NCBI GenBank assembly: GCA_003482455.1
Contig: DMYW01000026.1
Location: forward strand, 103,958-167,957
Length of the DNA: 64,000 nucleotides
Direction: 5' to 3'
From: Rheinheimera sp.
GTDB taxonomy: Bacteria > Pseudomonadota > Gammaproteobacteria > Enterobacterales > Alteromonadaceae
Shown here piece after piece: positions 17,451-26,694 of this stretch. The notes beneath the pieces are model-generated. The model ran no database searches. It saw only the letters and a program-made list of their open reading frames with translations, and was not told the origin of the DNA. A program made the position numbers and the translations under genes. Numbering within the stretch: position 1 is the first letter of the stretch; every line of letters starts with the position of its first letter.

Positions 17451-17474
17451 GGTTTGTCGTGCAAAACGCAATAG

Positions 17475-17505
17475 AAAATGCCAGTCACTGACTGGCATTT
17501 TTTTT
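17475..17505 (+). terminator. Terminator after yebC-family gene
   Basis: 10-bp stem AAATGCCAGT/ACTGGCATTT followed by an uninterrupted T-run. Confidence 0.9.
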
Positions 17506-17584
17506 ACTTCTGTCAAACGATTCAGTCACTGCCGTTGGCTGGTATGTTTTAGCGCACTAACAATCGCCTTGCACTGGAAGCTTT

Positions 17585-17995
17585 TTACCGTACTAGCAGC
17601 TGCCGTCGCTGGGCATGGGCGCGCAGGCCGTGCGTCAATAACAACACAATCAGTAGCACCGAATATTCACAACCGTTACGCCCAGCTCCCACCACAAACC
17701 AACCTTCTGGCGCATGCACGAGCACAATACCCGTGAGGTAAATGCCGCTAAACACAAGGCTAAGTGGCAGCAAATACTTGCCAAGCGCCCACAGCACAGT
17801 GCCGATGATTTCAATAGCCGTGATGGCCCCTGCTAGCCAGGTTCCCATACCTTCAGGCAACCCAAGCGTGGCATCTAAATAGCCACCAAACAGCGGTACG
17901 CCACCGTTTAACCAACGGGTCCAGCCGTGCGCGGCAAGCAAACCGGCTAACGTCAGACGTTGTAACAGAAAAAAACAGTCATTGGTGACGCGCAT
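17585..17995 (-). CDS. DoxX-family membrane protein
   Basis: 136 residues, four predicted helices. LQRLTLAGLLAAHGWTRWLNGGVPLFGGYLDATLGLP at the N-terminus and AIEIIGTVLWALGKYLLPLSLVFSGIYLTGIVLVHAPEGWFVVG are typical of DoxX/DoxD-like inner-membrane proteins, which often carry redox or stress-related roles but no defined reaction here. It ends in a short Arg-rich tail. It is a single gene with no obvious partner. Confidence 0.8.
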   Translation of the reverse strand: MRVTNDCFFLLQRLTLAGLLAAHGWTRWLNGGVPLFGGYLDATLGLPEGMGTWLAGAITAIEIIGTVLWALGKYLLPLSLVFSGIYLTGIVLVHAPEGWFVVGAGRNGCEYSVLLIVLLLTHGLRAHAQRRQLLVR

Positions 17996-18337
17996 GTCAC
18001 GATCCTTGTTTGGTTAAATGGCCGCACCAGAGGTAAAGCAAAGATGCAGTAGTTTTTTACATTACTGCAACAGGCCAAGCTACTGCAAGCGCAGCTAATC
18101 ATTAAAGACACTGCACGTTACCAAACTCTGGCAAGCCATAATTGCTGCAGCCTGCCTTATTCGCCATCGCGACGACAGAGCCAGCAACCGCTGCGATGTC
18201 TGCTCAAGCCACACAGAAAAACCTATGTGCAACAGGCGTAGGTTGCGGATACCCGACAACGCCGCTGCACTCATGTTGCCGCAGAAAATAAGCGCTGAGT
18301 TGGCCACTTGCTGCAGTTTATTTCTCGCCTATTGGCT
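17996..18337. other. Intergenic region between DoxX gene and nitroreductase
   Basis: 342 nt. Apart from the presumed DoxX promoter near 18000-18060 nothing recognisable is seen; the ORFs here lack ribosome sites. Confidence 0.4.
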
Positions 18338-19018
18338 TTACTCGAGCACAGTGCAAATTTGTTCGAATGGCTTTTTCTTTAACGCATGTGCCGGCACAGT
18401 CGCATCTTCGGCTGGGTACCCCACCACCAGCAGCATGTAAGGCCGGTCGTTATCATTGTCGCGGTCACAAATTTTGCTTAAAAAACTCATAGGTTTTGGC
18501 GTGTGGGTCAGGCTGACTAGACCGACTTGGTGACAGGCTTGGATTAAAAAGCCGGTGGCGATGCCAACCGATTCATGCACATAGTAGTTCGTGTCGGTGT
18601 CGTTGTTCTGTAGGCCGCCGCGTTTTTGCGAGAAGATCACAATCAGCCAAGGCGCTGTTTCTAGATAAGGTTTTTGCGCGTTGGTGCCAAGTGGCTTGAG
18701 CGCATCCAGCCATTCGTCCCCAGCGCGACCATTGTAAAAGCCGGCTTCTTGCAATTCGGCCTCTTCACGAATGCGTTTTTTAATCCGTGGGTCACTAATG
18801 GCTACAAAATGCCAAGGTTGATGATTAGCGCCACTTGGCGCACTGGCCGCGATCTGAATCAGCTGCTGGATGATTTCGCGCGGCACTGGCCGGTCAGAAA
18901 AACTACGAATGGTGTGGCGCTGCTGCATCAGCGCGAGGTGCGAGTTGGCGCGTTGTTGTAATTCAGCCTCAGTCGGCGCTTGGTAATCAGTCAGCGGAAA
19001 ATGTTGTTCGTGGTCCAT
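18338..19018 (-). CDS. Nitroreductase-family flavoprotein
   Basis: 226-residue FMN-dependent oxidoreductase of the nitroreductase superfamily. The FMN-binding RHTIRSFSDRPVPREII and SAPSGANHQPWHFV signatures are near residues 34 and 58, the second flavin loop near 145-170 (ESVGIATGFLIQACHQVGL, HTPKPMSF). The acidic residues around EEAELQEAGFYNGRAGDEWLDAL form a lid-like insert, as in the iodotyrosine-deiodinase-like subgroup. The ATG has a GAGG site. Likely cytosolic NAD(P)H-dependent reduction of a small aromatic or quinone; actual substrate unknown. Confidence 0.88.
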   Translation of the reverse strand: MDHEQHFPLTDYQAPTEAELQQRANSHLALMQQRHTIRSFSDRPVPREIIQQLIQIAASAPSGANHQPWHFVAISDPRIKKRIREEAELQEAGFYNGRAGDEWLDALKPLGTNAQKPYLETAPWLIVIFSQKRGGLQNNDTDTNYYVHESVGIATGFLIQACHQVGLVSLTHTPKPMSFLSKICDRDNDNDRPYMLLVVGYPAEDATVPAHALKKKPFEQICTVLE

Positions 19019-19230
19019 CGTGTTGCCTCGGTTACGCCGATTAGCGTATATGCATGGTTGCGAATGAATGTTACATCCATGTAAACACACTTCAGTTGCT
19101 GCAAGAAATCCGACCAACCAAGCTGGCGCGCGTGCCGATGCAGGTTACAATGCCGGCAGCAGCGGTTGGCTCGGCCCATTAGCAACCAAGCTGCTAAGCA
19201 GCCGATTTTTTAACCATCACGGAGTTCCGT

Positions 19231-19743
19231 ATGCCCATTGTTGCCGTTGCATCAGCCAATCCAGCAAAAATTAACGCGGTGCGCGCCGCGTTTGCCGAAG
19301 CCTTTACCGGCATGGATGTTCAGGTAGACGGCTTTGCTACTGAATCAGGCGTGGCGGCGCAGCCGATGAGTTCGAGCGAAACCTTGCAAGGCGCCCGCAA
19401 TCGCTTAGCCGACTTACAACAACGCCAGCAGGCGGACTTTTATGTGGCGATCGAAGCCGGACTAGACCAAGGCATGACGTTTGCTTGGATGCTGGTGAGC
19501 GACGGCAAGAAAACTGGCCAAGCCCGATCTGCCAGCTTGATGTTGCCAGATGCTGTGGTGCAGCAGCTCGAGCAAGGCCAAGAACTCGGTGATGTGATGG
19601 ACGCCTTGTTTGGCACGCAAAACATCAAACAAGCAGGCGGTGCCATTGGCCTGTTAACCCAACACAAACTCAGTCGCAGCAGTGTCTACCATCAAGCATT
19701 ATTGCTAGCGCTGATCCCATTTTTATCGCCCGAGTGGTTTTAA
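19231..19743 (+). CDS. yjjX: Inosine/xanthosine triphosphatase
   Basis: 170-residue enzyme that hydrolyses ITP and XTP so that they are not built into nucleic acids. The family opening VASANPAKINAVRAAF, the SGVAAQPMSSSETLQGARNR block and GGAIGLLTQHKLSRSSVYHQALLLALIPF are all present, and length fits the family (about 170). GGAG lies 6 nt before the ATG. Monocistronic. Confidence 0.92.
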   Translation: MPIVAVASANPAKINAVRAAFAEAFTGMDVQVDGFATESGVAAQPMSSSETLQGARNRLADLQQRQQADFYVAIEAGLDQGMTFAWMLVSDGKKTGQARSASLMLPDAVVQQLEQGQELGDVMDALFGTQNIKQAGGAIGLLTQHKLSRSSVYHQALLLALIPFLSPEWF

Positions 19744-19937
19744 CGGTTAACACGTGAGCACGGGTGATAGCGAATCAGCAGGCCTTTGTTGCCACTGCCG
19801 CTTTACATTCAGAAACAATTCCACGGCACATCTGCCTTATGACAGACTTGCATCTGCCCTTGCCCTTTGGTGCATACTGAGCCCATCACCTCAGGCCGTG
19901 TGGCCACTCTTTTGATAAACCTCGACACGGAGCTTTT

Positions 19938-20726
19938 ATGCGCAGTCATGAAATTGATTACAAAATCATTGGCACTAGCATGCAAATGGTTGAAATTGAA
20001 TTAGATCCAAGTGAAACCGTCATCGCCGAAGCCGGCGCCATGAACTACATGGAACAAGACATTCGTTTTGAAACCAAAATGGGTGATGGCTCGGAGCCGG
20101 ACCGCGGTTTGTTTGGCAAGTTACTCAGCGCTGGCAAACGCGTGCTGACCGGTGAATCCTTGTTTATGACCCACTTCACCAACCAAGGCAGCCGCAAAAG
20201 CCGCGTCACCTTCGCCGCGCCTTACCCAGGCTGCATTATTCCGATGGATTTATCGCAATTAGGCGGCCAAATCATCGTACAAAAAGATGCGTTTTTATGC
20301 GCCGCGCTTGGCACCAAAGTCGACATCGCCTTTAACCGCAAACTCGGCGCCGGCTTTTTTGGTGGCGAAGGTTTTATTTTAGAGCGCTTAACCGGCGATG
20401 GCTTGGCGTTTGTGCACGCCGGCGGCACTGTGATTGAACGCGAACTCAACGGCGAAACCTTGCGCCTCGATACCGGTTGTTTAGTGGCAATGGCCGGCGA
20501 TATCGATTACGACATCGAGATGGCGCCAAGCTTAAAATCGGCGTTTTTTGGCGGCGAAGGTTTGTTTTTAGCCACGGTGCGCGGCCATGGTAAAGTCTGG
20601 ATCCAAAGTATGCCGTTTAGTCGTTTGGCCGATCGGATCATCGAGCACGCGCCATCAATGGGTGGCTCTAGCCAAGGTGAAGGCTCGGTGCTGGGCGGTT
20701 TAGGCCGTTTAATCGACGGACGCTGA
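19938..20726 (+). CDS. AIM24/TIGR00266 family protein
   Basis: 262 residues without signal or membrane helix. It matches the TIGR00266/AIM24 family of beta-helical proteins: VEIELDPSETVIAEAGAMNYMEQDIRFET, Gly-rich turns such as GAGFFGGEGFILERLTGDGLAFVHAGG, and a second repeat SAFFGGEGLFLATVRGHGKVWIQS. The role in bacteria is unknown; the yeast homologue AIM24 is mitochondrial. GGAG precedes the ATG and a strong terminator follows, so it stands alone. Confidence 0.9.
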   Translation: MRSHEIDYKIIGTSMQMVEIELDPSETVIAEAGAMNYMEQDIRFETKMGDGSEPDRGLFGKLLSAGKRVLTGESLFMTHFTNQGSRKSRVTFAAPYPGCIIPMDLSQLGGQIIVQKDAFLCAALGTKVDIAFNRKLGAGFFGGEGFILERLTGDGLAFVHAGGTVIERELNGETLRLDTGCLVAMAGDIDYDIEMAPSLKSAFFGGEGLFLATVRGHGKVWIQSMPFSRLADRIIEHAPSMGGSSQGEGSVLGGLGRLIDGR

Positions 20727-20781
20727 GGCGCTAACACTTGCGTTAACCTTGTCTCTTGCTGTGAGATTGTAAACTTGTATC

Positions 20782-20804
20782 AGGCCGCCACCGCGGCCTT
20801 TTTT
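20782..20804 (+). terminator. Terminator after AIM24-family gene
   Basis: AGGCCGC/GCGGCCT stem, 4-nt loop, then T5. Confidence 0.88.
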
Positions 20805-20830
20805 ACGCCAACTTTCGGCGGTAGGGGCGC

Positions 20831-21721
20831 TTAACGCGGACTTTTTGCCGAATCTACCGCCGTCAGCTGGTAGCGTTTGGTTAGCGCTTTTACCCAAACG
20901 CTATCTCGTTGTAAAAACTGGTTTAATTGGCTAATTAATTCAGGCCGCTGTGTCGTCGACACCATAAAGCCAACGCGAACTGTCGGTAAATGCAGCCCTT
21001 GTTCAGCGGCATCTGCTTGCTGTAACTGACGCAACAAGTGGCGCGCGACATGCCATTCGACATCCACCGCATCAACACGATGTTTAAGCAGCATTTGCAA
21101 GGCCGCAGCCGCATCGGGTGTTTCCACGAGTTTAAATCGATTCGCTTGCTGCAGTTTTAATAGATGATCTGGAGTAAAACCTCGTGGCACCGCAATGCTG
21201 TCGATCGAGGCCAAACTACGCTGGCTGTCACCGGCACGCACTAAAGTGCTGCCGATAATAGTCGTTAATGGCTGGCTGTACACACGTGCGTCCTGGCCTT
21301 CATGCGCGTGCCAATTCGGACTGTCCGGATACACCAAATCACATTCGCCGCTGCGATAACCCCGTTTAATCGGCAGCGCTACCCATTGAAATGGCATGTC
21401 GGCTTGCTGAAAAAACCGCGTTAATAGCTCAGGTGCAAAACCGCGCGCCAGCGCGTTGGAAAAATCATAATGCGGATAATAATCGATGGCTTGCACGCAC
21501 ACGCGCACTGCCTTTACTGGTTTCGCTGCAGGCAAAGGCTTCGCTACGGGCACTGGCGTCGCTGCCGGCAGCGTTTGTGCGAACAGTACCCCACTTGCCC
21601 ACCAAGCGGCACAGCCCCAGAGCAGCAGCAATTTGAATGCACGCCATGCTTGTCGCCAGACGTAAGCCGCCAGCCTATGCAAACTAGGCTGGCAAGCGAG
21701 CGTGGTGGCGGCCGTTGCCAT
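20831..21721 (-). CDS. Orphan periplasmic solute-binding-like protein
   Basis: 296 residues. A long N-terminal segment precedes the hydrophobic leader (LLLLWGCAAWWASGVLFA, residues 31-48), then an Ala/Pro/Val linker, then a family 3 solute-binding-like domain (VRVCVQAIDYYPHYDF, FAPELLTRFFQQADMPFQWVALPIKRGYRSGECDLVYPD, DAAAALQMLLKHRVDAVDVEWH). No transporter is adjacent. It follows the thioesterase by 4 nt and is probably co-transcribed with it. The linker could mean that it stays anchored in the inner membrane. Confidence 0.65.
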   Translation of the reverse strand: MATAATTLACQPSLHRLAAYVWRQAWRAFKLLLLWGCAAWWASGVLFAQTLPAATPVPVAKPLPAAKPVKAVRVCVQAIDYYPHYDFSNALARGFAPELLTRFFQQADMPFQWVALPIKRGYRSGECDLVYPDSPNWHAHEGQDARVYSQPLTTIIGSTLVRAGDSQRSLASIDSIAVPRGFTPDHLLKLQQANRFKLVETPDAAAALQMLLKHRVDAVDVEWHVARHLLRQLQQADAAEQGLHLPTVRVGFMVSTTQRPELISQLNQFLQRDSVWVKALTKRYQLTAVDSAKSPR

Positions 21722-21725
21722 CAGG

Positions 21726-22121
21726 TTAATCCGCCAACAGACTTAACACTTCAGGTACAAAAGGCCGGCCGCGCTCGTTGACCGAGGTGCCCACCACGAA
21801 GCCATCGAGCATGACTTTTTGGTCGCGGCTGCGGATCACTTGCTGGCGAAAACCAAAGCGCACTTTGGACACGGCTTCAAAGGCTACTGTCACCACAAAG
21901 GAATCGCCGCTGACCAAGGGGGCTTTGTAATCCATTTCGCTGCGCACCACCACCAAGTTGATTTTATCGCGGGCTAGCGCCGCAAAATCGACACCACGCG
22001 ATAACAAAAACTCATGCCGTGCATGTTCTAAATAATTGAAATACACCCCGTTATTGACGATGCCTTGCATGTCGCATTCGTAATCACGGACTTTAAATTC
22101 CACAAAAAAAGGTGTTGTCAC
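21726..22121 (-). CDS. Acyl-CoA thioesterase (4HBT/YbgC-like)
   Basis: 131-residue hotdog-fold thioesterase hydrolysing acyl-CoA thioesters in the cytosol. FKVRDYECDMQGIVNNGVYFNYLEHARHEFLLSRG holds the catalytic-type Asp and helix of 4HBT enzymes, followed by VVRSEMDYKAPLVSGD and the C-terminal strand pair. The frame stays open further upstream with ATGs at 22157 and 22184, but the GTG used has a perfect GGGGAG site 6 nt away and gives standard family length. Chain-length preference unknown. Confidence 0.85.
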   Translation of the reverse strand: MTTPFFVEFKVRDYECDMQGIVNNGVYFNYLEHARHEFLLSRGVDFAALARDKINLVVVRSEMDYKAPLVSGDSFVVTVAFEAVSKVRFGFRQQVIRSRDQKVMLDGFVVGTSVNERGRPFVPEVLSLLAD

Positions 22122-22201
22122 TGAATTCTCCCCTTCGGCGTCGTTCTGAGCGGGCATGTTTGCACCACGTTGTTGATGGTGCATTGTCGACTCCACATTG
22201 C

Positions 22202-22237
22202 TGGCTACACATAGTTGGCTACACATAGTTGGCTACG
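22202..22237. repeat. 14-bp tandem repeat
   Basis: TGGCTACACATAGT occurs twice exactly in tandem and begins a third, diverged copy (TGGCTACGCAGGGC). It lies upstream of the thioesterase gene and may be a replication-slippage site or a promoter-region expansion. Confidence 0.8.
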
Positions 22238-22366
22238 CAGGGCTGGCCAGGCAAGGGTCACTGTACAAGGTGAACCGCGCGCTGTTGACTGCGCAGATCC
22301 GAGACTGACCTTTCCGCCATGCTCAGATCTAGCTAATTGATTTTAATACGAATTTAAAACTCTAGT

Positions 22367-23599
22367 TTAACAGCCTTCGCTGTCACAGCTGGTCGGTACA
22401 CTGCCGCCTTTGAGCAAGGTTTCTAGCGTCTGGGCGCGAATGCCGTAAAACAGTTTCAACGCGGCGATTTGTTGCCAAATTGCACTGCTATCACGGGGTT
22501 GCTGCCGTTTTTGCGCCAAGATCATTTTGTTTTTGCTGGTGTGTTCTAGCGAGATAAATTCAAACACTTGCGTGTCATAACCGCTGGCTTCCAGCAGTAA
22601 GGCGCGCATGCCATCGGTTAGCATCTCTGCTTCTTGGCCTTGGTGAATGCCATGCTTGAGCAGCGGCGCCAGCACGGCTGGGCTTTGCAGTTGCGGGCGC
22701 AGTTCTTTGTGGCAACAAGGCGAGCACATAATGATTTCAGCGCCGGTTTGAATGCCCATATGGATGGCATAGTCAGTGGCGATATCACAGGCATGCAGCG
22801 CAATCATTACATTGATGCCGCGTGCTTTAAAATGCTGTACATCGCCTTGTTCAAAATCAAGGCCAGACAGGCCAAGCCGCTTAGCCGTGTCGTTGCATAA
22901 ATCCACCAACGGCTGGCGCAGCTCAACACCTGTGACTTTGGCGTCTAAGCCAAGCTGGGTTAAATAATCAAACACGGCAAAGGTTAAATAAGCTTTGCCA
23001 GAGCCAAAGTCAGCGACATGCACCTGGCTGCGCTCCGCCAGGCCAGTTTCACGGATCGCCTTGGCTAAAATCTCAATAAATTTATTGATTTGCTTCCACT
23101 TGCGCTGCATGGCCGGAATAACGTTGCCTTGGACGTCGGTCACGCCAAGCGCTTGCAGATAAGGCCGACTTTGCTCGACAAAACGTTGTTTTTCGCGGTT
23201 ATGCGCCGCTGGTTGGCTGGGTGTTCCCCCACCTTGGCGTTTCGTGCGGTTCAGTAGCCATTTGCCTTTTTTGCTAATGGTCAACTGATATTCGCTGTCA
23301 GTGGTTTCGAGCAAGGCCGCCTTAAAACCATTGGTTAGCTGCTGCTCAACAAAGGCGACGGCGTCGCTTGGCAGGTAATTTTGTGTGGTGGTAAAGGTGG
23401 TGGTTTCGCGGACAAACGACAGCATGTACTGGCCTTTAAGTTCGACCGGGCGCGCGACAAAACGCACCAAGTCGCGGTCATCGCCTTCATAACGCGACAA
23501 CACCAAACGCACCAAGGTCTGTGCCGATAGAGCCTGCTGCAAACTTTGGAAAAACTGCGCCGCTTTGACATCTAACGCGGCATTGGCTGAATTGGACAT
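22367..23599 (-). CDS. SAM-dependent methyltransferase (METTL25/GSTCD-like)
   Basis: 410 residues. The N-terminal 180 residues form a family-specific domain; then the class I methyltransferase core follows: VHVADFGSGKAYLTFAVFDYL (motif I), VTGVELRQPLVDLCND (motif II), FEQGDVQHF, and IALHACDIATDYAI with the conserved CSPCCHKELRPQL block. This HACD/CSPCCHK pattern is typical of the Methyltransf_32 family including eukaryotic METTL25 and GSTCD. Substrate is unproven; RNA is suspected for relatives. GGAG precedes the ATG. The frame is open 55 codons upstream, but that segment is not family-like. Confidence 0.85.
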   Translation of the reverse strand: MSNSANAALDVKAAQFFQSLQQALSAQTLVRLVLSRYEGDDRDLVRFVARPVELKGQYMLSFVRETTTFTTTQNYLPSDAVAFVEQQLTNGFKAALLETTDSEYQLTISKKGKWLLNRTKRQGGGTPSQPAAHNREKQRFVEQSRPYLQALGVTDVQGNVIPAMQRKWKQINKFIEILAKAIRETGLAERSQVHVADFGSGKAYLTFAVFDYLTQLGLDAKVTGVELRQPLVDLCNDTAKRLGLSGLDFEQGDVQHFKARGINVMIALHACDIATDYAIHMGIQTGAEIIMCSPCCHKELRPQLQSPAVLAPLLKHGIHQGQEAEMLTDGMRALLLEASGYDTQVFEFISLEHTSKNKMILAQKRQQPRDSSAIWQQIAALKLFYGIRAQTLETLLKGGSVPTSCDSEGC

Positions 23600-23739
23600 A
23601 CAGGCTCCGACGAAAAAAAACGCCAGTATAGCAAATCCTTGGCAAGCCGGACGAACTTCACTAGTATGCAAGCCAACGAGTGCGCAGGCTGTATGCCCCC
23701 CCGCCAAGGGACGCGCTGTTCGAATCAAAGGAATAAATA

Positions 23740-24336
23740 ATGCGAGTTTTACGACTGCTGCCATTACTGGTATGTGTGGGTTGCGCCACCATCAGCAAAG
23801 AAGAATGTATACAAGGCGACTGGTACAGCATCGGCGTTAATGATGGTCAAAACGGCCAACTACCTACTGATGCGTTTCGCGGTTATCAAAAAGAATGTGC
23901 CGAATTTGGTATCACGCCCGACTACAAAAAGTACGCCGAAGGGCATTCACAAGGCTTGTTGTTTTATTGCGACTTTGCCCACGGCGAAGCGCATGGCCGC
24001 AGCGGTGCCGAGTACAACACGGTTTGTACTGGCAAATTAGAACCGCAATTTCGCCAAGGCTATCAACAAGGGCTTCGTTGGTACCAAGCCAAGAAGGTCG
24101 TTGATGATATCGCACACGCTATCCAACGTTTACAAAGCGAAAACGCGCGCCTTGATAACGAGATTTATCAATTGAATCAGCGGATCATCCAAGATCCAAA
24201 CGCCAACAACCGCGCATCCATGATGTATCGCGTGGACGAACTGCGCCAACAAATTGCCAGCAACGCGCTGGAGATTGGCCGCTTGGATGTGGAATTGCGC
24301 CGCGCCGAAGCCGCGTTTGCGCCGCTCAACCGCTAA
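23740..24336 (+). CDS. DUF2799 putative lipoprotein
   Basis: 198 residues. Short leader MRVLRLLPLLVCVGCATI with a lipobox-like VGC, so probably lipid-anchored, although Cys at -3 is unusual. The central region has DUF2799 features: DWYSIGVNDGQNG, GITPDYKKYAEGHSQGL, YQQGLRWYQ with repeated YxxG turns. Residues 120-198 form a long coiled coil (IQRLQSENARLDNEIYQLNQR, NALEIGRLDVELRRAEAAF). AAGGAA lies before the ATG. Function unknown; envelope structural or scaffolding role possible. Confidence 0.8.
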   Translation: MRVLRLLPLLVCVGCATISKEECIQGDWYSIGVNDGQNGQLPTDAFRGYQKECAEFGITPDYKKYAEGHSQGLLFYCDFAHGEAHGRSGAEYNTVCTGKLEPQFRQGYQQGLRWYQAKKVVDDIAHAIQRLQSENARLDNEIYQLNQRIIQDPNANNRASMMYRVDELRQQIASNALEIGRLDVELRRAEAAFAPLNR

Positions 24337-24361
24337 GCCTCAACTTTGATCCCTTCGCTGT

Positions 24362-24393
24362 CCACCCAGCCTGCGACACTGCGGGCTGGGTGG
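24362..24393. repeat. Inverted repeat 3' of DUF2799 gene
   Basis: Perfect 10-bp stem CCACCCAGCC/GGCTGGGTGG with a 12-nt loop but no T-run on either strand; perhaps a 3'-end stabilising structure between convergent genes. Confidence 0.5.
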
Positions 24394-24613
24394 GTGATGC
24401 GGCTAACTGCAGCTGACGACAGCCGGTTACGGAACCATGCAGAAACGCGCGAAGCTGACTCGCCGCTAAGTCGATCACACCTGCCGCGACATCGTCGCTG
24501 CGGCTATTTCTAAGCGGGAATGACAGGTGGCCCCGATGCTTTAAGCCACGTGTTAACAATCCGCTCTCTGCCCAAACAGGCTTCAAGAGCAGCCCAGCAG
24601 TGACCAGCGCCAT

Positions 24614-26638
24614 CTATAGAGCTGACGCAGCCCCCAGCCCACTTTGTAACTTTTGCTGATAGACAGTCGATTGCTGATAACGTAACCAGCCCCAGCGGGT
24701 AAACAACAAGTCGACGCGAGCCTGCTCGGCCGATGTCGCACCGGCAGCGAGTTCGGCGTAAGGCAGCACCCCATGCGCCGTGCGCACCAGTTTGCTGCGA
24801 AAATCATAACTGACCCGCCCTGCGCCATCGACCAGCGCGATTTGTTGCGGCAAGCGCACCAAACCAATCACCTGCAGCACGGGCTGCTCTGGTAGCAGAT
24901 CAGGCAATTGCCAGGCGTTGTGAAGTAACACCTCGGCCACACGGTCGTGCCCGATAATCGCGGGTTGTTGCAAGGCGCGGTTACTGACCCACACCACTTG
25001 TGTTTGTGTGTCCGACAACTGATGACCATGCCCCAGCACGCCATCATCAAACAAGGACTCGCCATGATCGGACGTGTACAGCTGCACACTGTTGCGCGCA
25101 TCGATTTGATACTGCGTCAAGGTTTGCTGCAACTGGCCAATCAGCCAATCGGTATTGGCGACCGCGTTGTAATAACTGGCTTGTAGCTTATCGCGATGCT
25201 CGATAGTCATCTCACTTCGCGCAATAAAATCATTGGTCAGCAGCGGTTTGGTTTCGCGGTGCACATAAGGGTAATGCGCCGCTTGAATGTTGATATAGAC
25301 AAACTGCGGTTGCTGCCAGTTGATCTCAGCAAAGCGCTGCTGCAATTGCGCCAACAAGCGGTTTTCACTTAAGTGCATCGCGCCAGGACTATTGTCGGCA
25401 GACATGTTGTCTTGCGGCGCTTTGCTGGCGTCAAAAAAATAGTCGGCAAGCTCGGTCATGCCGGTAGCGGTTGCGACATCGCCAAATTGCTCGGCCTGCG
25501 CCGAAAGCACATTCAGTTGATAGCCTTGTTGCTTGAGTAAGCGCAACAAGCCTTTTTGTGGCGGATGCTGGCTCAAACTGCGATTAAACATGGCTTTCAG
25601 CGAACTGGTGGTAAAACCGGTGTGACTGAACGCTTGCGGGTGAGCACTGCCGCTGGCGGCTAGTTGCTTGAGATTTGGCATCACGGCTTGACCTTGCCAC
25701 TCTTTGTGCAGACTATCAGCGCGGACACTTTCCAGCACCACTAAAAAAATATGCGGTTTTTGTTGAGGCTCGGCCGTCGCCAGCGGGTCCAAGCTTTGCG
25801 GCAGCGCCGGTAAATCGCCGGCCAGTTCGTCTTCATCGATGCCGTTGGCTGGCAAATCCATAGCGCCCGGGAACCGCGCACTGTCCAGCGGATGACGGTC
25901 GGCATCCGGCCCAAAGGCGCCGTAACCGTCACGGTCAAGATCAGTCAATTGATTATAAAACTCGGCCAACCATTGTTGGGGCTGGGTTTTATTCAAAGCA
26001 AAAAACCAAGAAGGTTTAGACGCAGTGACGGTCAGCTGCACAGGCATCAGCAGCAATAACAGCGCCAAACCGACAAACCAGCCACGGCAGTTGGGTAATG
26101 GCGTGGTAAAACGCCGCAAACCGCGATGAATGGCAACGGCCGCCAGCACTGCGCCACCAATCGCCAATAGCAACGGCACCAATTGCGCGCGCACTTCTTG
26201 CCCAACCATCGCAATGGCCGCCCACGCGTCGCCACCGCCTAAATTCTGCAGCACTTGCCAGTCGAGGTTTCCCCCAAAAAACTGTTGGATCTGCGCTCCG
26301 ACCAAACTAGAACCGCCGCGCCACAATAAAATCCACACCACAAACCAAGCTAAGGTACGCCGGGTCGGTTGCAAGCGCACACACAGCAAAATCACCGTAT
26401 AAGCAATGACCAGCGCGGTGATTTCAACCCACCACAACAACCCGATCAGGCTGGCGCGACTGCTGAAGGTTAAAAAGCTATAAGGCTGTAAAAAAGTGCC
26501 ACCGGTAAAAATGCCAAAACGTTGTTGCAGTTGCCACAGGTCCAATGCGGTCGCGGCCACAGCCAACACCAGTAGCACAACCAGCGTCAGCCATTGCAGC
26601 TGACAGAATCGGCGGATCTTTGAAAAAACCAACACCAC
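24614..26638 (-). CDS. Membrane-anchored sulfatase/LTA-synthase-like protein
   Basis: 674 residues. About five membrane helices lie in the first 210 residues, then a periplasmic sulfatase-fold domain: HIFLVVLESVRADSL (metal Glu), SHTGFTTSSLKAMF (nucleophile Thr region), YINIQAAHYPY and LYTSDHGESLFDDG (metal Asp-His) with GHGHQ. Between the parts sits DLDRDGYGAFGPDADRH followed by NGIDEDELAGDL, a Cys-free version of the calcium-type DxDxDGYG...NGIDE motif seen in other sulfatases. I take GTG at 26638 as start because AAGGAA lies 4 nt before it; the open frame reaches 26719. Probably co-transcribed with the M61 peptidase gene. Substrate unknown. Confidence 0.8.
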   Translation of the reverse strand: MVLVFSKIRRFCQLQWLTLVVLLVLAVAATALDLWQLQQRFGIFTGGTFLQPYSFLTFSSRASLIGLLWWVEITALVIAYTVILLCVRLQPTRRTLAWFVVWILLWRGGSSLVGAQIQQFFGGNLDWQVLQNLGGGDAWAAIAMVGQEVRAQLVPLLLAIGGAVLAAVAIHRGLRRFTTPLPNCRGWFVGLALLLLLMPVQLTVTASKPSWFFALNKTQPQQWLAEFYNQLTDLDRDGYGAFGPDADRHPLDSARFPGAMDLPANGIDEDELAGDLPALPQSLDPLATAEPQQKPHIFLVVLESVRADSLHKEWQGQAVMPNLKQLAASGSAHPQAFSHTGFTTSSLKAMFNRSLSQHPPQKGLLRLLKQQGYQLNVLSAQAEQFGDVATATGMTELADYFFDASKAPQDNMSADNSPGAMHLSENRLLAQLQQRFAEINWQQPQFVYINIQAAHYPYVHRETKPLLTNDFIARSEMTIEHRDKLQASYYNAVANTDWLIGQLQQTLTQYQIDARNSVQLYTSDHGESLFDDGVLGHGHQLSDTQTQVVWVSNRALQQPAIIGHDRVAEVLLHNAWQLPDLLPEQPVLQVIGLVRLPQQIALVDGAGRVSYDFRSKLVRTAHGVLPYAELAAGATSAEQARVDLLFTRWGWLRYQQSTVYQQKLQSGLGAASAL

Positions 26639-26694
26639 GGGGTTCCTTGTAAGGCGCAAGCACCCAACGGGTGCTCGCGGCTTTGCATGAGCAA

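Noticed and set aside
23700..23725. GTTCGAATC-like stretch suggesting a tRNA T-arm
   Set aside because: No acceptor, anticodon or D-arm can be built around it; it lies just before the lipoprotein gene start. No tRNA was found in the window.
24326..24613. 95-codon minus-strand ORF between the DUF2799 and sulfatase genes
   Set aside because: It has no ribosome site, overlaps the DUF2799 gene end, and its composition is not protein-like.
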